This document shows positions 9,198 through 17,654 of a stretch of 64,000 bases of DNA, piece by piece. Source of the stretch: Lacicoccus halitifaciens (lineage in GTDB: Bacteria; Bacillota; Bacilli; Staphylococcales; Salinicoccaceae); NCBI RefSeq assembly GCF_040544485.1, contig NZ_JBDZDV010000001.1, positions 62,001 through 126,000 on the forward strand. Reading direction: 5' to 3'. Positions within the stretch are counted from its first letter, which is position 1. The number at the start of each line of letters is the position of its first letter. The notes under the pieces were generated by a model. The model saw nothing but the letters and a program-made list of their open reading frames with translations, was not told the DNA's origin and did no database searches. The position numbers were made by a program, and so were the translations under genes.

Positions 9198-9226
9198 TTG
9201 AAATTCGTCCATAAACACTATATTAT
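9198..9226 (+). promoter_or_regulatory. Sigma-A-type promoter upstream of ytmP-like/trmB
   Basis: TTGAAA at 9198-9203 and TATTAT at 9221-9226 are separated by 17 bp. Transcription would begin just before the hairpin at 9243-9283. Confidence 0.55.
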
Positions 9227-9240
9227 TTTAATCACGAAAC

Positions 9241-9284
9241 AAAAAAGCGCTAATCTGTCCTCAATTATTTTAGCGCTTTTTTTA
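9241..9284 (+). terminator. Intrinsic terminator in the leader of the ytmP-like gene
   Basis: AAAAAAGCGCTAA and TTTTAGCGCTTTTTT form a 13-bp stem with a loop of about 14 bases and a T-run. It lies between the promoter at 9198-9226 and the start codon at 9307, so it may act as an attenuator as well as ending readthrough from dat. Confidence 0.75.
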
Positions 9285-9306
9285 AGGACGAAAAGAGGTG
9301 TGGAAT

Positions 9307-10098
9307 TTGGAGCATTTCTATCAGCTCGGCTGGACACTGGACCCGGTGGGAGGCGCCTCAGGTGAAGCCTACAAGGCGGAACAGGATGGTCGCAAACTCT
9401 TTCTTAAACGCAACGCCAGCCCTTTTCTTGCTGCACTGTCTGCAGAAGGCATAGTGCCGAAGTTGGTTTGGACTAAACGCATTGAAACGGGAGAAGTCGT
9501 AACAGCACAACATTGGAAGAATGGCCGCGAGCTGACCCATGAGGAAATGACTTCAAAAAGGGTGGCAGCACTGATGAAGAAAATCCACTCATCACGCCCT
9601 TTGTTGACCATGCTTAAAAAGATAGGCATGAAACCCATGCTCCCTGATCTGCTGTTGAATAAAATCCAGTCTTCATTATCCCCGAAAGTGAATGCCCATC
9701 ACACTGTGAGGAGCGCCATCCAATACCTGGAAAATGAAATCCCAAAGCTTGACCAGTCATTGTGCACGGTCTGCCATGGGGACGTCAACCACAATAATTG
9801 GCTGCTCTCCGATCAGGACGAGCTTTACCTGGTGGACTGGGAAGGCGCCATGATCGCCGACCCGGCCATTGATATCGGTATGATTTTATATACTTATGTC
9901 AAGCCCGAAGACTGGGACGCGTGGCTCGAATCATACGGCATCGAATATACACGGGACCTGCGGAAACGCATGAAGTGGTATACCCTGGTGCAGGCGATCA
10001 CGATGGTCCAGTGGTATGAGGACCATAAGCGTTTCAAAGATATGAATGACTGGATCTTATTCCTGAACCATGTGATCAGGAGAGACCGTTTCATCTAG
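9307..10098 (+). CDS. Phosphotransferase (YtmP-like, choline/aminoglycoside kinase fold)
   Basis: Small-molecule kinase-like protein, 263 residues; substrate unknown. The Brenner-type catalytic loop is clear in VCHGDVNHNNWLL, followed by the metal-binding VDWEGAMIADPAIDIG. I prefer the TTG at 9307, 8 bases after GAGG; the GTG at 9298 overlaps this site. It lies 26 bases upstream of trmB, as in Bacillus (ytmP) and Staphylococcus, suggesting co-transcription and perhaps a link to tRNA modification. The leader carries a terminator-like hairpin. Confidence 0.85.
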   Translation: MEHFYQLGWTLDPVGGASGEAYKAEQDGRKLFLKRNASPFLAALSAEGIVPKLVWTKRIETGEVVTAQHWKNGRELTHEEMTSKRVAALMKKIHSSRPLLTMLKKIGMKPMLPDLLLNKIQSSLSPKVNAHHTVRSAIQYLENEIPKLDQSLCTVCHGDVNHNNWLLSDQDELYLVDWEGAMIADPAIDIGMILYTYVKPEDWDAWLESYGIEYTRDLRKRMKWYTLVQAITMVQWYEDHKRFKDMNDWILFLNHVIRRDRFI

Positions 10099-10124
10099 CC
10101 GTAAAATTGAAATGGAGTAACGAA

Positions 10125-10757
10125 ATGAGAATCCGCAACAAACCATGGGCGATGGACTACCTGGAAGAACATAGTCACATCGTCGACATAACAAATGCCT
10201 ATGAAAAAAACATCCATGATTTCTTTGAAGAGGAACAGCCCCTTCATATTGAGATCGGGACGGGGATGGGCACGTTCATCACCGAACTTGCAAAAAGGAA
10301 CCCCGACATCAACTACCTCGGCATCGAGCTTGATAAGAACATCATCATCCGGGTCGTCGAGAAGATCGTCGAGATGGATTTGAAGAACGTCAGGCTGGCA
10401 CTTTTGGATGCCAATTTCATCAGTGACTACATCTTGCCGGATACGGCTTCAAAGATTTACCTTAATTTTTCGGATCCATGGCCGAAGACCCGCCATGCGA
10501 AAAGGAGACTGACGCATCAGACTTTCCTCAGCCGTTATGAAAGCATTTTAAAGCCGGGCTGTGCAATCCAGTTCAAAACGGATAACCGCGGACTTTTCGA
10601 ATACAGTCTGCAAAGCCTCAATGCATACGGCATGAAATTTGAAGAAATCATCCTGGATCTCCATGAAGAAGAGCCGGAGGACAATATCCGGACGGAATAT
10701 GAGGAGAAATTCTCCGGGAACGGCAGCAGAATATTTTTCCTGAAAGCATCTTTTTAA
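10125..10757 (+). CDS. trmB: tRNA (guanine-N7-)-methyltransferase
   Basis: SAM-dependent enzyme making m7G at position 46 of tRNAs. The 210-residue protein starts MRIRNKPWAMDYLEEH, as in the family; the ATG at 10125 follows GGAGTAA, whereas a reading from 10107 adds six non-conserved residues. The SAM motif is HIEIGTGMGTFI, and the signature NFSDPWPKTRHAKRRL holds the catalytic Asp and tRNA-contacting residues. A terminator hairpin overlaps the stop codon. Confidence 0.95.
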   Translation: MRIRNKPWAMDYLEEHSHIVDITNAYEKNIHDFFEEEQPLHIEIGTGMGTFITELAKRNPDINYLGIELDKNIIIRVVEKIVEMDLKNVRLALLDANFISDYILPDTASKIYLNFSDPWPKTRHAKRRLTHQTFLSRYESILKPGCAIQFKTDNRGLFEYSLQSLNAYGMKFEEIILDLHEEEPEDNIRTEYEEKFSGNGSRIFFLKASF

Positions 10758-10769
10758 GGTGCTTTTTTT
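10743..10769 (+). terminator. Terminator overlapping the trmB stop codon
   Basis: AAAGCATCTT pairs with AAGGTGCTTT (one G-U pair) and is followed by a T-run. The hairpin starts inside the last codons of trmB. Confidence 0.8.
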
Positions 10770-10840
10770 CTTTGCAATGTAATTCTCATTAAAGAATGCT
10801 AAAATACATTATGAGCAAATTTATTGTGGAGGGAATGCAG

Positions 10841-12040
10841 TTGACTAAGTTTAATTTCGAAGAGGAAACAACAAGGGAAGGCACTTTCAGCATTCAATAT
10901 GAAGGTACGGAACCGGTTTTCGGAAGGACTGGCCTTGCACCTTTCTGGATTGCCGATATGGACATCAAAACCCCTGAGGCAATCACTGAAGCAATGAAGA
11001 AAAGGCTGGACAACGGAATCTTCGGCTACACGATATGGAAGAACCCGAAATTTTACGGCCCTGTCAAGCAGTGGTGGAAATCGCGCTTTGATGTGGATCT
11101 GACAGATGACATGATCACTTATGCGCCTTCCGTGCTGTATACGGTGAGTGAAGCCATCCGCCTGAATTCCGAAAAGGGCGACGGAGTGATCCTGACCATG
11201 CCGACGTATAATGCATTTTTAAAAGTATTGAAAGGGAACGACCGTAAAGTGGTCTCCTGTCCGCTGATTGAAGAAGATGACTATGCATTTGACTTTGAAC
11301 AGTTCGAGGCACTGTGCCGCGAGCCGGAGAATAAAGTCTATGTACACTGCAACCCGCATAATCCGACGGGCAGGGTGTGGACAAAGGAAGAGCTTCAGAA
11401 GATGAAGGACATCTGCATTCAAAATGACGTCTTTTTCGTCAGTGATGAAATCCATATGGATTTTGTGAGGCCGAAGGAGGATTTCGTCTCCATGGTGGAG
11501 CTGATGGAGGAGGATGATCCGATCCTCGTCACGACCGGCCTTGGGAAGACGTTCAACCTGGCAAGCCTTCCTCACTCATATTTCATTACAAAAAATGAGC
11601 CGTTGAAGGAGAAAATCGTGCGTGAATTCGACCACCGCTATAATGTCGGTACGGCAAACAGCCTTGTACTCGCTGCAATCGAAGCGGCCTACATGGAGTG
11701 CGGCGACTGGGTGGATGAATTGAACGACCACCTGGAAGGGAATTTCGATTATATATCCGACTACATCGATGAACACCTCTCTGAACATCTTTCATTCAAA
11801 AAGCCGGACTCGACATATCTTGCCTGGATCAGTTTCGAGAAGTCCGGCATCCCGGATGCGGTCATGCATAAGGCGCTCGTGGATATCGGGGAGATTGCGG
11901 TATCGCCTGGCCATATGTACGATTTGTCCGAAAACGGCCGTTTCAGGATGAATGTCGCCTCCAGCAGAAAAAGGATCGAGGAAGGCATGGAGCGGATCCA
12001 CAGGACGATTGAACGTCTGAAAGAAGAAAGCAAGGTATAA
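10841..12040 (+). CDS. MalY/PatB-family PLP enzyme (cystathionine beta-lyase type)
   Basis: Aminotransferase-fold, PLP-dependent C-S lyase that would cleave cystathionine or cysteine conjugates. Typical motifs are PFWIADMDIKTPEAI near residue 35, HCNPHNPTGRVW, SDEIHMDF, and the PLP lysine in TTGLGKTFNLASLP. I chose the TTG at 10841 because GGAGGG ends 7 bases upstream; the ATG at 10835 is too close to it. This gives 399 residues, usual for the family. A monocistronic layout is likely because trmB ends in a terminator. Confidence 0.88.
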   Translation: MTKFNFEEETTREGTFSIQYEGTEPVFGRTGLAPFWIADMDIKTPEAITEAMKKRLDNGIFGYTIWKNPKFYGPVKQWWKSRFDVDLTDDMITYAPSVLYTVSEAIRLNSEKGDGVILTMPTYNAFLKVLKGNDRKVVSCPLIEEDDYAFDFEQFEALCREPENKVYVHCNPHNPTGRVWTKEELQKMKDICIQNDVFFVSDEIHMDFVRPKEDFVSMVELMEEDDPILVTTGLGKTFNLASLPHSYFITKNEPLKEKIVREFDHRYNVGTANSLVLAAIEAAYMECGDWVDELNDHLEGNFDYISDYIDEHLSEHLSFKKPDSTYLAWISFEKSGIPDAVMHKALVDIGEIAVSPGHMYDLSENGRFRMNVASSRKRIEEGMERIHRTIERLKEESKV

Positions 12041-12050
12041 AAAAAGGAGA

Positions 12051-12347
12051 TTACTGGTTAGTAATCTCCATGATTTCACCTGTGTAGGCATCAGCGGTGA
12101 ATTCGTATTTGGAAGTCTCTTCGCCTTCACCGACGTGCACGATGCCGTTGATGACTTTCGATTTCATGCCGAGCAGGTTCCTTTCATCCGTATGGTAATC
12201 CAGAGAAATGAACGATACATCGTCAAACTGTAAATGCAGTCCGTCAATCACTTTTTGTGCATCCACCGTTCTGTAAAGGAAGAACCATATCAGGAATGGA
12301 ACTGTGGTGATGACTGATAACAATAGAAACATTGATCTTTTTGACAT
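12051..12347 (-). CDS. PepSY-like membrane-anchored small protein
   Basis: 98-residue protein with an N-terminal hydrophobic anchor (about residues 5-25) and an extracellular region whose end, YEFTADAYTGEIMEI, resembles the conserved part of PepSY/YpmB-type domains often found near peptidases. The ATG at 12347 follows AAGGAGGTAG; upstream in-frame residues are not needed. It is divergent from the M42 peptidase gene and convergent with the MalY-like gene. The domain call is moderate and the function unknown. Confidence 0.65.
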   Translation of the reverse strand: MSKRSMFLLLSVITTVPFLIWFFLYRTVDAQKVIDGLHLQFDDVSFISLDYHTDERNLLGMKSKVINGIVHVGEGEETSKYEFTADAYTGEIMEITNQ

Positions 12348-12415
12348 AAAACTACCTCCTTGAATGTAGTTTACCATATGGATTATATGAAAATCATAAT
12401 TAAAGGGGATTTATC

Positions 12416-13495
12416 ATGAATTTATCACAAAAAACATTGGATAGAATGAAAACATTGACCGAGCTGCACGGTGCACCGGGTTTTGAAGATCTCGTCAGGA
12501 ATTATTTGAGGAAAGAGCTTGAACCGCTGTCCGATGAAATCATCACTGATGGACTGGGCGGTATTTTTGCCGTCAAAAAGAGCGGGAAGGCAGATGCACC
12601 GAAAGTCATGATCGCTGCCCATATGGATGAAGTGGGCTTCATGGTGACGGAAATCAAGAAGAACGGCATGCTGAAATTCGTCCCGCTCGGCGGCTGGTCG
12701 AGTGATGTCCTGCTCAGCCAGAAACTGAAGGTCCGCACAAGGGACAACAAGGAAATCACCGGCATCGTCGGCAGTGTACCGGTGCATTTCCGAAAAGGCG
12801 GCAAAGATAAAAAGACTGAGATCAAGGACATGCTCCTCGATGTCGGCGGCGACAGCCCGGAGGAAATCGAAAAGATGGGCATTGCAGTCGGCGATTCCAT
12901 CGTCCCGGATGTGGAATTCGAAGTGATGGAAAAAGAGGAAAAACTGCTGGCCAAAGCTTGGGATAACAGGTACGGCTGCCTGATCGCGGTCGAAGTATTG
13001 GAATCATTGAAAGACGCAGAGCTCGACTGTGACTTATATGTGGGTGCCACTGTCCAGGAAGAGGTGGGCCTCCGTGGCGCCAAAGTGAGCAGCAACATGG
13101 TCAAGCCGGACATAGCTTTCGTTGTGGATTGCTCACCTGCCAATGATATGATGGGTAAAAGCGACGATGTGGGCAGGCTCGGTGAAGGTACATTGCTTCG
13201 CCTCATGGACCGTTCAATGATACTGTCGAAACCCATGAGAGATTATATGATTGAAATCGCCGAAGATAATGGGATAAAATATCAATATTACACATCGCCC
13301 GGAGGAACGGATGCAGGAAGCATCCATATATCAGGTGAAGGTGTGATCTCGGGTGTCGTCGGAATCTGCGCACGCTACATCCACACTTCGCACTCGATCA
13401 TCAATTACAACGATTATTTAGAGGCGCGTAAATTTTTGAAAGAGTTGATCCGGGGCATTGATTCCGGAGTGGTCAATACGCTGAAAGGCGACTGA
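12416..13495 (+). CDS. M42-family aminopeptidase (YtoP/glutamyl aminopeptidase-like)
   Basis: Cytosolic binuclear-metal aminopeptidase that usually forms large tetrahedral complexes. All metal and catalytic motifs can be read in order: IAAHMDEVGFMV, WDNRYGC, VQEEVGLRGA, VVDCSPANDM, SPGGTDAGSIH and RYIHTSHS. At 359 residues it is of normal length. The RBS is AAAGGGGAT. It is followed after 16 bases by the PTS IIC-like gene, so the two may be co-transcribed. It could be called pepA or ytoP; exact specificity cannot be told from sequence. Confidence 0.92.
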   Translation: MNLSQKTLDRMKTLTELHGAPGFEDLVRNYLRKELEPLSDEIITDGLGGIFAVKKSGKADAPKVMIAAHMDEVGFMVTEIKKNGMLKFVPLGGWSSDVLLSQKLKVRTRDNKEITGIVGSVPVHFRKGGKDKKTEIKDMLLDVGGDSPEEIEKMGIAVGDSIVPDVEFEVMEKEEKLLAKAWDNRYGCLIAVEVLESLKDAELDCDLYVGATVQEEVGLRGAKVSSNMVKPDIAFVVDCSPANDMMGKSDDVGRLGEGTLLRLMDRSMILSKPMRDYMIEIAEDNGIKYQYYTSPGGTDAGSIHISGEGVISGVVGICARYIHTSHSIINYNDYLEARKFLKELIRGIDSGVVNTLKGD

Positions 13496-13511
13496 TCAGG
13501 CGGGGACGATT

Positions 13512-14501
13512 ATGAGAAAACTCTTGAGAAGATGGTTTATAGACGGTATGGGCTTCATGGCGCTCGGGCTCTTTTCATCACTGATCATTGGATTGATCAT
13601 GGATACGATCGGAACTTATATACCTTTTTTATCATTCATGACAGAAATCGGCGCTGTCGCCATGACATTGACGGGAGCTGCAATCGGGGCTGCAATCAGT
13701 TACGGTTTGAAGGCACCGCCGCTCGTCATTTTTTCCACAGTCGTCGTGAGCTACGCCGCCTATGAATTTGGGGGCGCCGCCGGCAGTTTCATCGCGAGTG
13801 TCGCTGCGGTTGAAATCAGCCGCCTCTACAGCGGCAGGACGAAAATCGATATCATCATCACACCGCTGTTGACCATCGTTGCAGGTTACCTTGTGGCGCA
13901 GTCCGTCGGCCCGTGGATCGGGGATTTCATGACGAATGTCGGGGAATTCATTGTATTCGCCACCGAACAGCGCCCATTCGTGATGGGTATGCTCGTTGCG
14001 GTGGTCTTCGGCCTGATGCTGACCGCCCCGTTGTCGAGCGCGGCCCTTGCCCTCATGCTTGAAATCAGCGGCCTTGCAGCAGGTGCTGCCGTAATCGGGT
14101 GCTGCTGCCATATGGTCGGCTTCGCGGTCCAGGGCTACAGGGATAACGGCGTGTCGGGACTCATATCATTGGGCATCGGCACATCGATGCTGCAGGTGCC
14201 GAACATCTTCCTGAACCCGTTCATCATGGTGCCGCCGACGCTTGCAAGTGCGATCATCGCCCCGGTCATGACAGTGTTCTTCCCGATGGAGAATAATGCA
14301 GCCGGTGCCGGAATGGGCACAAGCGGCTTTGTCGGACAGATCATGGCAATCGAAACGATGGGGCCTTCTGTGGATGTGGTGGTGCTCATCGCAGTATTCC
14401 ACATCATATTACCGGCGCTCGTCACGTATGTCATCTATGCTCTGATGCGTCAAATGAACATGATCAAAGACGGTGACCAGGTCATCGGATTAAATAAGTA
14501 G
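13512..14501 (+). CDS. PTS IIC-like membrane transporter (PTS_EIIC_2 family)
   Basis: Polytopic protein of 329 residues with about 8-10 hydrophobic segments, matching the PTS_EIIC_2 family rather than classical sugar IIC proteins. Conserved-looking blocks include AAISYGLKAPPLVIFST and PNIFLNPFIMVPPTLAS. No IIA or IIB partner lies nearby, so a true phosphotransferase role is doubtful. It sits between the M42 peptidase and ytpQ, where other Bacillales often have a thioredoxin-like ytpP; that gene is absent here. Confidence 0.8.
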   Translation: MRKLLRRWFIDGMGFMALGLFSSLIIGLIMDTIGTYIPFLSFMTEIGAVAMTLTGAAIGAAISYGLKAPPLVIFSTVVVSYAAYEFGGAAGSFIASVAAVEISRLYSGRTKIDIIITPLLTIVAGYLVAQSVGPWIGDFMTNVGEFIVFATEQRPFVMGMLVAVVFGLMLTAPLSSAALALMLEISGLAAGAAVIGCCCHMVGFAVQGYRDNGVSGLISLGIGTSMLQVPNIFLNPFIMVPPTLASAIIAPVMTVFFPMENNAAGAGMGTSGFVGQIMAIETMGPSVDVVVLIAVFHIILPALVTYVIYALMRQMNMIKDGDQVIGLNK

Positions 14502-14521
14502 AAATTAATGGAGGCATTCGC

Positions 14522-15328
14522 ATGAATGTTTTTAAACTGAAAGACATAATCATTGAAAAACTGGATTCGAAAAGGAACGACTTCGATTTCAAATTCAACC
14601 GGAAAGATGAAGCTTTGAGGGTTGAAAGGAAAGACAATAAAAAAGGCGTGGATATTGAACTCGCCAAAGCGGTCCAGAAAGCAAAGAACAACGAAAATTT
14701 CATCGATGAAATCATTTACTATATCGATGAAACACTGAGCCGCATGGCCGATGATCCCGTAAACCTGGATCAGGCGATGATCTATCCGGTCGTCAGGGCC
14801 ACAAGTTTCCACAAGGAGACGAAGGAGGGCAATGTCTTCATAACGGATGATCATACGAATGAGACGAGAATCTATTATGCGATCGACCTCAAGAACAGCT
14901 ACCGGCTGATCGACGAGGCACTTGCAGCATCTTTCGATATGAGTCATGAGGACATCAGGGTGCTTGCATTCAACAACCTTGAAAACCTGAAGATCGACTA
15001 TAAGAAGCAGACCGTCCAGGAAAATGATTTTTATTTCGTGAACCATAACGACGGGTACGATGCATCCAGGATTTTGAATGAAAAATTCTTAAACGAGATG
15101 TATGATATATGTGAAGGTGAGATGATGGTCGGCCTGCCGCACCAGGATGTGCTGATCATTGCGGATGTGAAGAACCAGGTCGGCTATGACATCATGGCAC
15201 AGATGATGATGCAGTATTTCGCAGAAGGCCTGACACCGATCACATCCTTATCATTCTCATATATGGACAAAAAATTACAGCCGGTGTTCATACTCGGCAA
15301 ACAAAAGAATTCAAAAAGAGGGAAATAA
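14522..15328 (+). CDS. ytpQ: DUF1444 family protein (YtpQ)
   Basis: Conserved cytosolic Firmicutes protein of unknown function, 268 residues, usually encoded just before ytpR as here. It has no signal or membrane segment. Recognisable family features include the FNRKDEALRVERKDNKKGV opening and the C-terminal FAEGLTPITSLSFSYMD. The RBS is GGAGG. Its stop codon is directly followed by the ytpR start, indicating a single transcription unit. Confidence 0.87.
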   Translation: MNVFKLKDIIIEKLDSKRNDFDFKFNRKDEALRVERKDNKKGVDIELAKAVQKAKNNENFIDEIIYYIDETLSRMADDPVNLDQAMIYPVVRATSFHKETKEGNVFITDDHTNETRIYYAIDLKNSYRLIDEALAASFDMSHEDIRVLAFNNLENLKIDYKKQTVQENDFYFVNHNDGYDASRILNEKFLNEMYDICEGEMMVGLPHQDVLIIADVKNQVGYDIMAQMMMQYFAEGLTPITSLSFSYMDKKLQPVFILGKQKNSKRGK

Positions 15329-15922
15329 ATGAAACTGACATATAATGAAGCGCATGTAGGCGATGTTTTATTCGTATCATTGGAAAGTGCCGAATCACCG
15401 TCATACACCCATCACGGTGATGTGACGGTGATAAAAGAAGGTGATAAGATCACCGGACTGAACATATTCAAAGCAGCCGAAAAGTTCGACCTTGAAGGAG
15501 GTGCCGTCAATGTCACACCGACGGAAGCACACCTCGATAAAATCAATGAGATCCTGAAATCTGTCGGCGAACCGGAAATTGATGCGGACTTGAGTCCGAA
15601 GTTCATCGTCGGGCATGTCGAAGAGAAATCCCAGCATCCCGATGCGGATAAGCTCAGCGTCTGCAAAGTCGATGTCGGCGATGAAACACTCAATATAGTA
15701 TGCGGTGCACCGAACGTTGAAGCGGGCCAGAAAGTCGTCGTTGCCAGAGTCGGGGCGTGGATGCCGGACGGACTCCATATCAGGCCTTCAAAATTAAGAG
15801 GTGTCGAATCAAGCGGGATGATCTGTTCAAAAAAAGAGCTCAATCTTGAGGACGACGGCGTTGACGGCATTTATGTCCTGGGCGATGACTATGAAACCGG
15901 CCAGCCATTCGAAGTGAAATAG
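15329..15922 (+). CDS. ytpR: tRNA-binding-domain protein YtpR
   Basis: 197-residue protein with a unique N-terminal half and a C-terminal tRNA-binding (EMAPII/PheT-B2-like OB-fold) domain from about residue 90, showing FIVGHVEEKSQHPDADKL, IVCGAPNV and MICSKKEL. It likely binds tRNA or related RNA; its physiological role is unknown. The ATG directly abuts the ytpQ stop codon. It is followed after 9 bases by the FtsK/SftA-like gene. Confidence 0.9.
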   Translation: MKLTYNEAHVGDVLFVSLESAESPSYTHHGDVTVIKEGDKITGLNIFKAAEKFDLEGGAVNVTPTEAHLDKINEILKSVGEPEIDADLSPKFIVGHVEEKSQHPDADKLSVCKVDVGDETLNIVCGAPNVEAGQKVVVARVGAWMPDGLHIRPSKLRGVESSGMICSKKELNLEDDGVDGIYVLGDDYETGQPFEVK

Positions 15923-15931
15923 GGTGAGACT

Positions 15932-17629
15932 ATGTCCAGATCAAGGAAAAGAAGAGAATTCAAGCCGGCGGATGACAGAAATTTATCGGACGACCGTTTC
16001 AGGTTTCCGATGGATTTGGGGAGCGACTTCATCAATGAACCGCCAAAGCCTGCCCGGGACGACGCCCACGGGAGCGATGAGTTCATGAAGCGGCCTGAAA
16101 GACGTGATCCCCGTCCATCCACACGTCTGCCCGGAAGAGACAATTCCGGCTTCATATTGAAAAAAGCGCGGGAAATCCCTTCAGCGATACACGGACTGAA
16201 GAAAAGGGACACTGAAGTGCCTGCCTCGCCACGCGGTGAAAAGGCTGCTGAGGAGACGTATGAAGACGATATCAACTATGATGCCATCCAATCCAATATC
16301 GTGAGGGAGATCGTCAGGGAGAGGAACCGTAAAAAGGCCCGGGATGAAAGACGGAAAAGGGAAAGTGCCGAAAAGCACGCTAAAAAGGCGGAAGAGACGT
16401 ACAATCTGAAACCGGCTAAAAAGCCGCTCGGGAAAAAGAAAGATACTCTGCTGGATGAAAAAATACCGATACGGACCATGGGCACCGAGGTCAAAATCAA
16501 GGAACGTTCCACAGAGAAACGCTTCGGTCCGACGCAGAGCCTCCCATCCATGAATATGCTCGGGAAGGCCCAGGCAGCGGATTATGCCGAAGAGGACAAA
16601 GAGCTGAGCGAAGCGCTCGTTCAGGCTTTTAAAACTGCCGGCATCCCTGCGGATATTAACCGGTATATTTCCAATGGTGTGATCGGCACCCATGAAATCC
16701 AGTTGAGCAGGAGTTTCCGGGTCAATAACATCCCGAAGCTGAAGGCACATATCCTGCCTCATCTGCCTGTCGACCACATGCGGATCGTCGCCCCGATAAT
16801 CGGAACGAGCCATATCGGCATCGAAACGCCCGTCAGGGAACCGAAGCCTGCTTATTTCAGCACTTTGTTCCAGAAGAGCAGCCTGAAGCTCAGGAAAAAT
16901 GATTATAAATTCGCTCTCGGAAAGATTGCCGATGACCAGATTTTCAGTTTTGAACTTTTAAAAGCCGGCCACCTGCTCGTGCACGGCGGGGCAGACTCTG
17001 AAGCCGAGCATTTGATCGATAATATAATCATGTCGCTTTTGATGAACCATACCCCGCATGATCTGAAATTTGTTTTCGCCCTCAGCGGTGAAGGGTATGA
17101 GGATTATAAAGGCCTGCCGCACCTGTTTTCTGATTTTCAGAGCCTTAAGTCGGAGGATTGCCTGAACGATGTCATGCAGGAGCTGAACTCAAGGCAGAAT
17201 CAGTTCAGACGGGCGCATGTACGCAATATTTCAAGCTTCAACCAGCGTGTCAGCCACGCCAACAAGAAAAGTGTGATCATGGTGGTGATCGATGATTTCA
17301 GCGATCTGGTCCAGAGCACCAATACCGCCACGATGAACATCATCATCCAGATATTGAAAGTGGGTAAACCGCTCGGAATCCATCTGGTCATACGCCACGG
17401 CAGCCTGTCGGCGAAAATCCGTTATGAACTGCTCCAGATGATGCAGACGAGGATTTCCTACAAAGATGACAGGAACCAGGTGGTCAGCGGGGCTGAAAAT
17501 CTGATGACCGGCAACGATATGCTGGTCCAGATCCCGACTTCAAACAAACCTCTCAGAGTGAACAGGGGAGAAATCGAGCAGCAGACTAAAGATGAGATTC
17601 TGAAGTTCATTCGTGAGCAGCAGTCTTAA
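15932..17629 (+). CDS. Degenerate FtsK/SftA-like protein lacking a Walker A motif
   Basis: Occupies the ytpS/sftA position between ytpR and murC, where Bacillales encode a soluble FtsK-type DNA translocase. Residues 1-210 are a charged, low-complexity linker without membrane segments; 215-300 resemble the FtsK alpha region; 305-550 align with the RecA-like motor. In the P-loop slot (residues 351-360) the usual GxTGSGKS is replaced by HGGADSEAEH, so the lysine and serine are gone. The Walker B slot reads VVIDDFSDLV instead of the usual VDE(F/L)ADL. Flanking landmarks remain: GLPHLF, HVRNISSFN, LGIHLVI, TRIS and GAENLMTGNDML. At 565 residues it is shorter than SftA homologues, and the C-terminal gamma DNA-reading domain is missing. 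The frame is intact, so a non-ATPase role is more likely than decay. Confidence 0.82.
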   Translation: MSRSRKRREFKPADDRNLSDDRFRFPMDLGSDFINEPPKPARDDAHGSDEFMKRPERRDPRPSTRLPGRDNSGFILKKAREIPSAIHGLKKRDTEVPASPRGEKAAEETYEDDINYDAIQSNIVREIVRERNRKKARDERRKRESAEKHAKKAEETYNLKPAKKPLGKKKDTLLDEKIPIRTMGTEVKIKERSTEKRFGPTQSLPSMNMLGKAQAADYAEEDKELSEALVQAFKTAGIPADINRYISNGVIGTHEIQLSRSFRVNNIPKLKAHILPHLPVDHMRIVAPIIGTSHIGIETPVREPKPAYFSTLFQKSSLKLRKNDYKFALGKIADDQIFSFELLKAGHLLVHGGADSEAEHLIDNIIMSLLMNHTPHDLKFVFALSGEGYEDYKGLPHLFSDFQSLKSEDCLNDVMQELNSRQNQFRRAHVRNISSFNQRVSHANKKSVIMVVIDDFSDLVQSTNTATMNIIIQILKVGKPLGIHLVIRHGSLSAKIRYELLQMMQTRISYKDDRNQVVSGAENLMTGNDMLVQIPTSNKPLRVNRGEIEQQTKDEILKFIREQQS

Positions 17630-17654
17630 TATATTGAGAAAGTGTGGTGACCCC

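Noticed and set aside
12502..13236. A 244-codon antisense frame over the M42 peptidase gene
   Set aside because: It mirrors a clearly real gene, lacks a recognised motif and is Ser/Pro/Thr-rich, as antisense shadows of GC-rich genes are.
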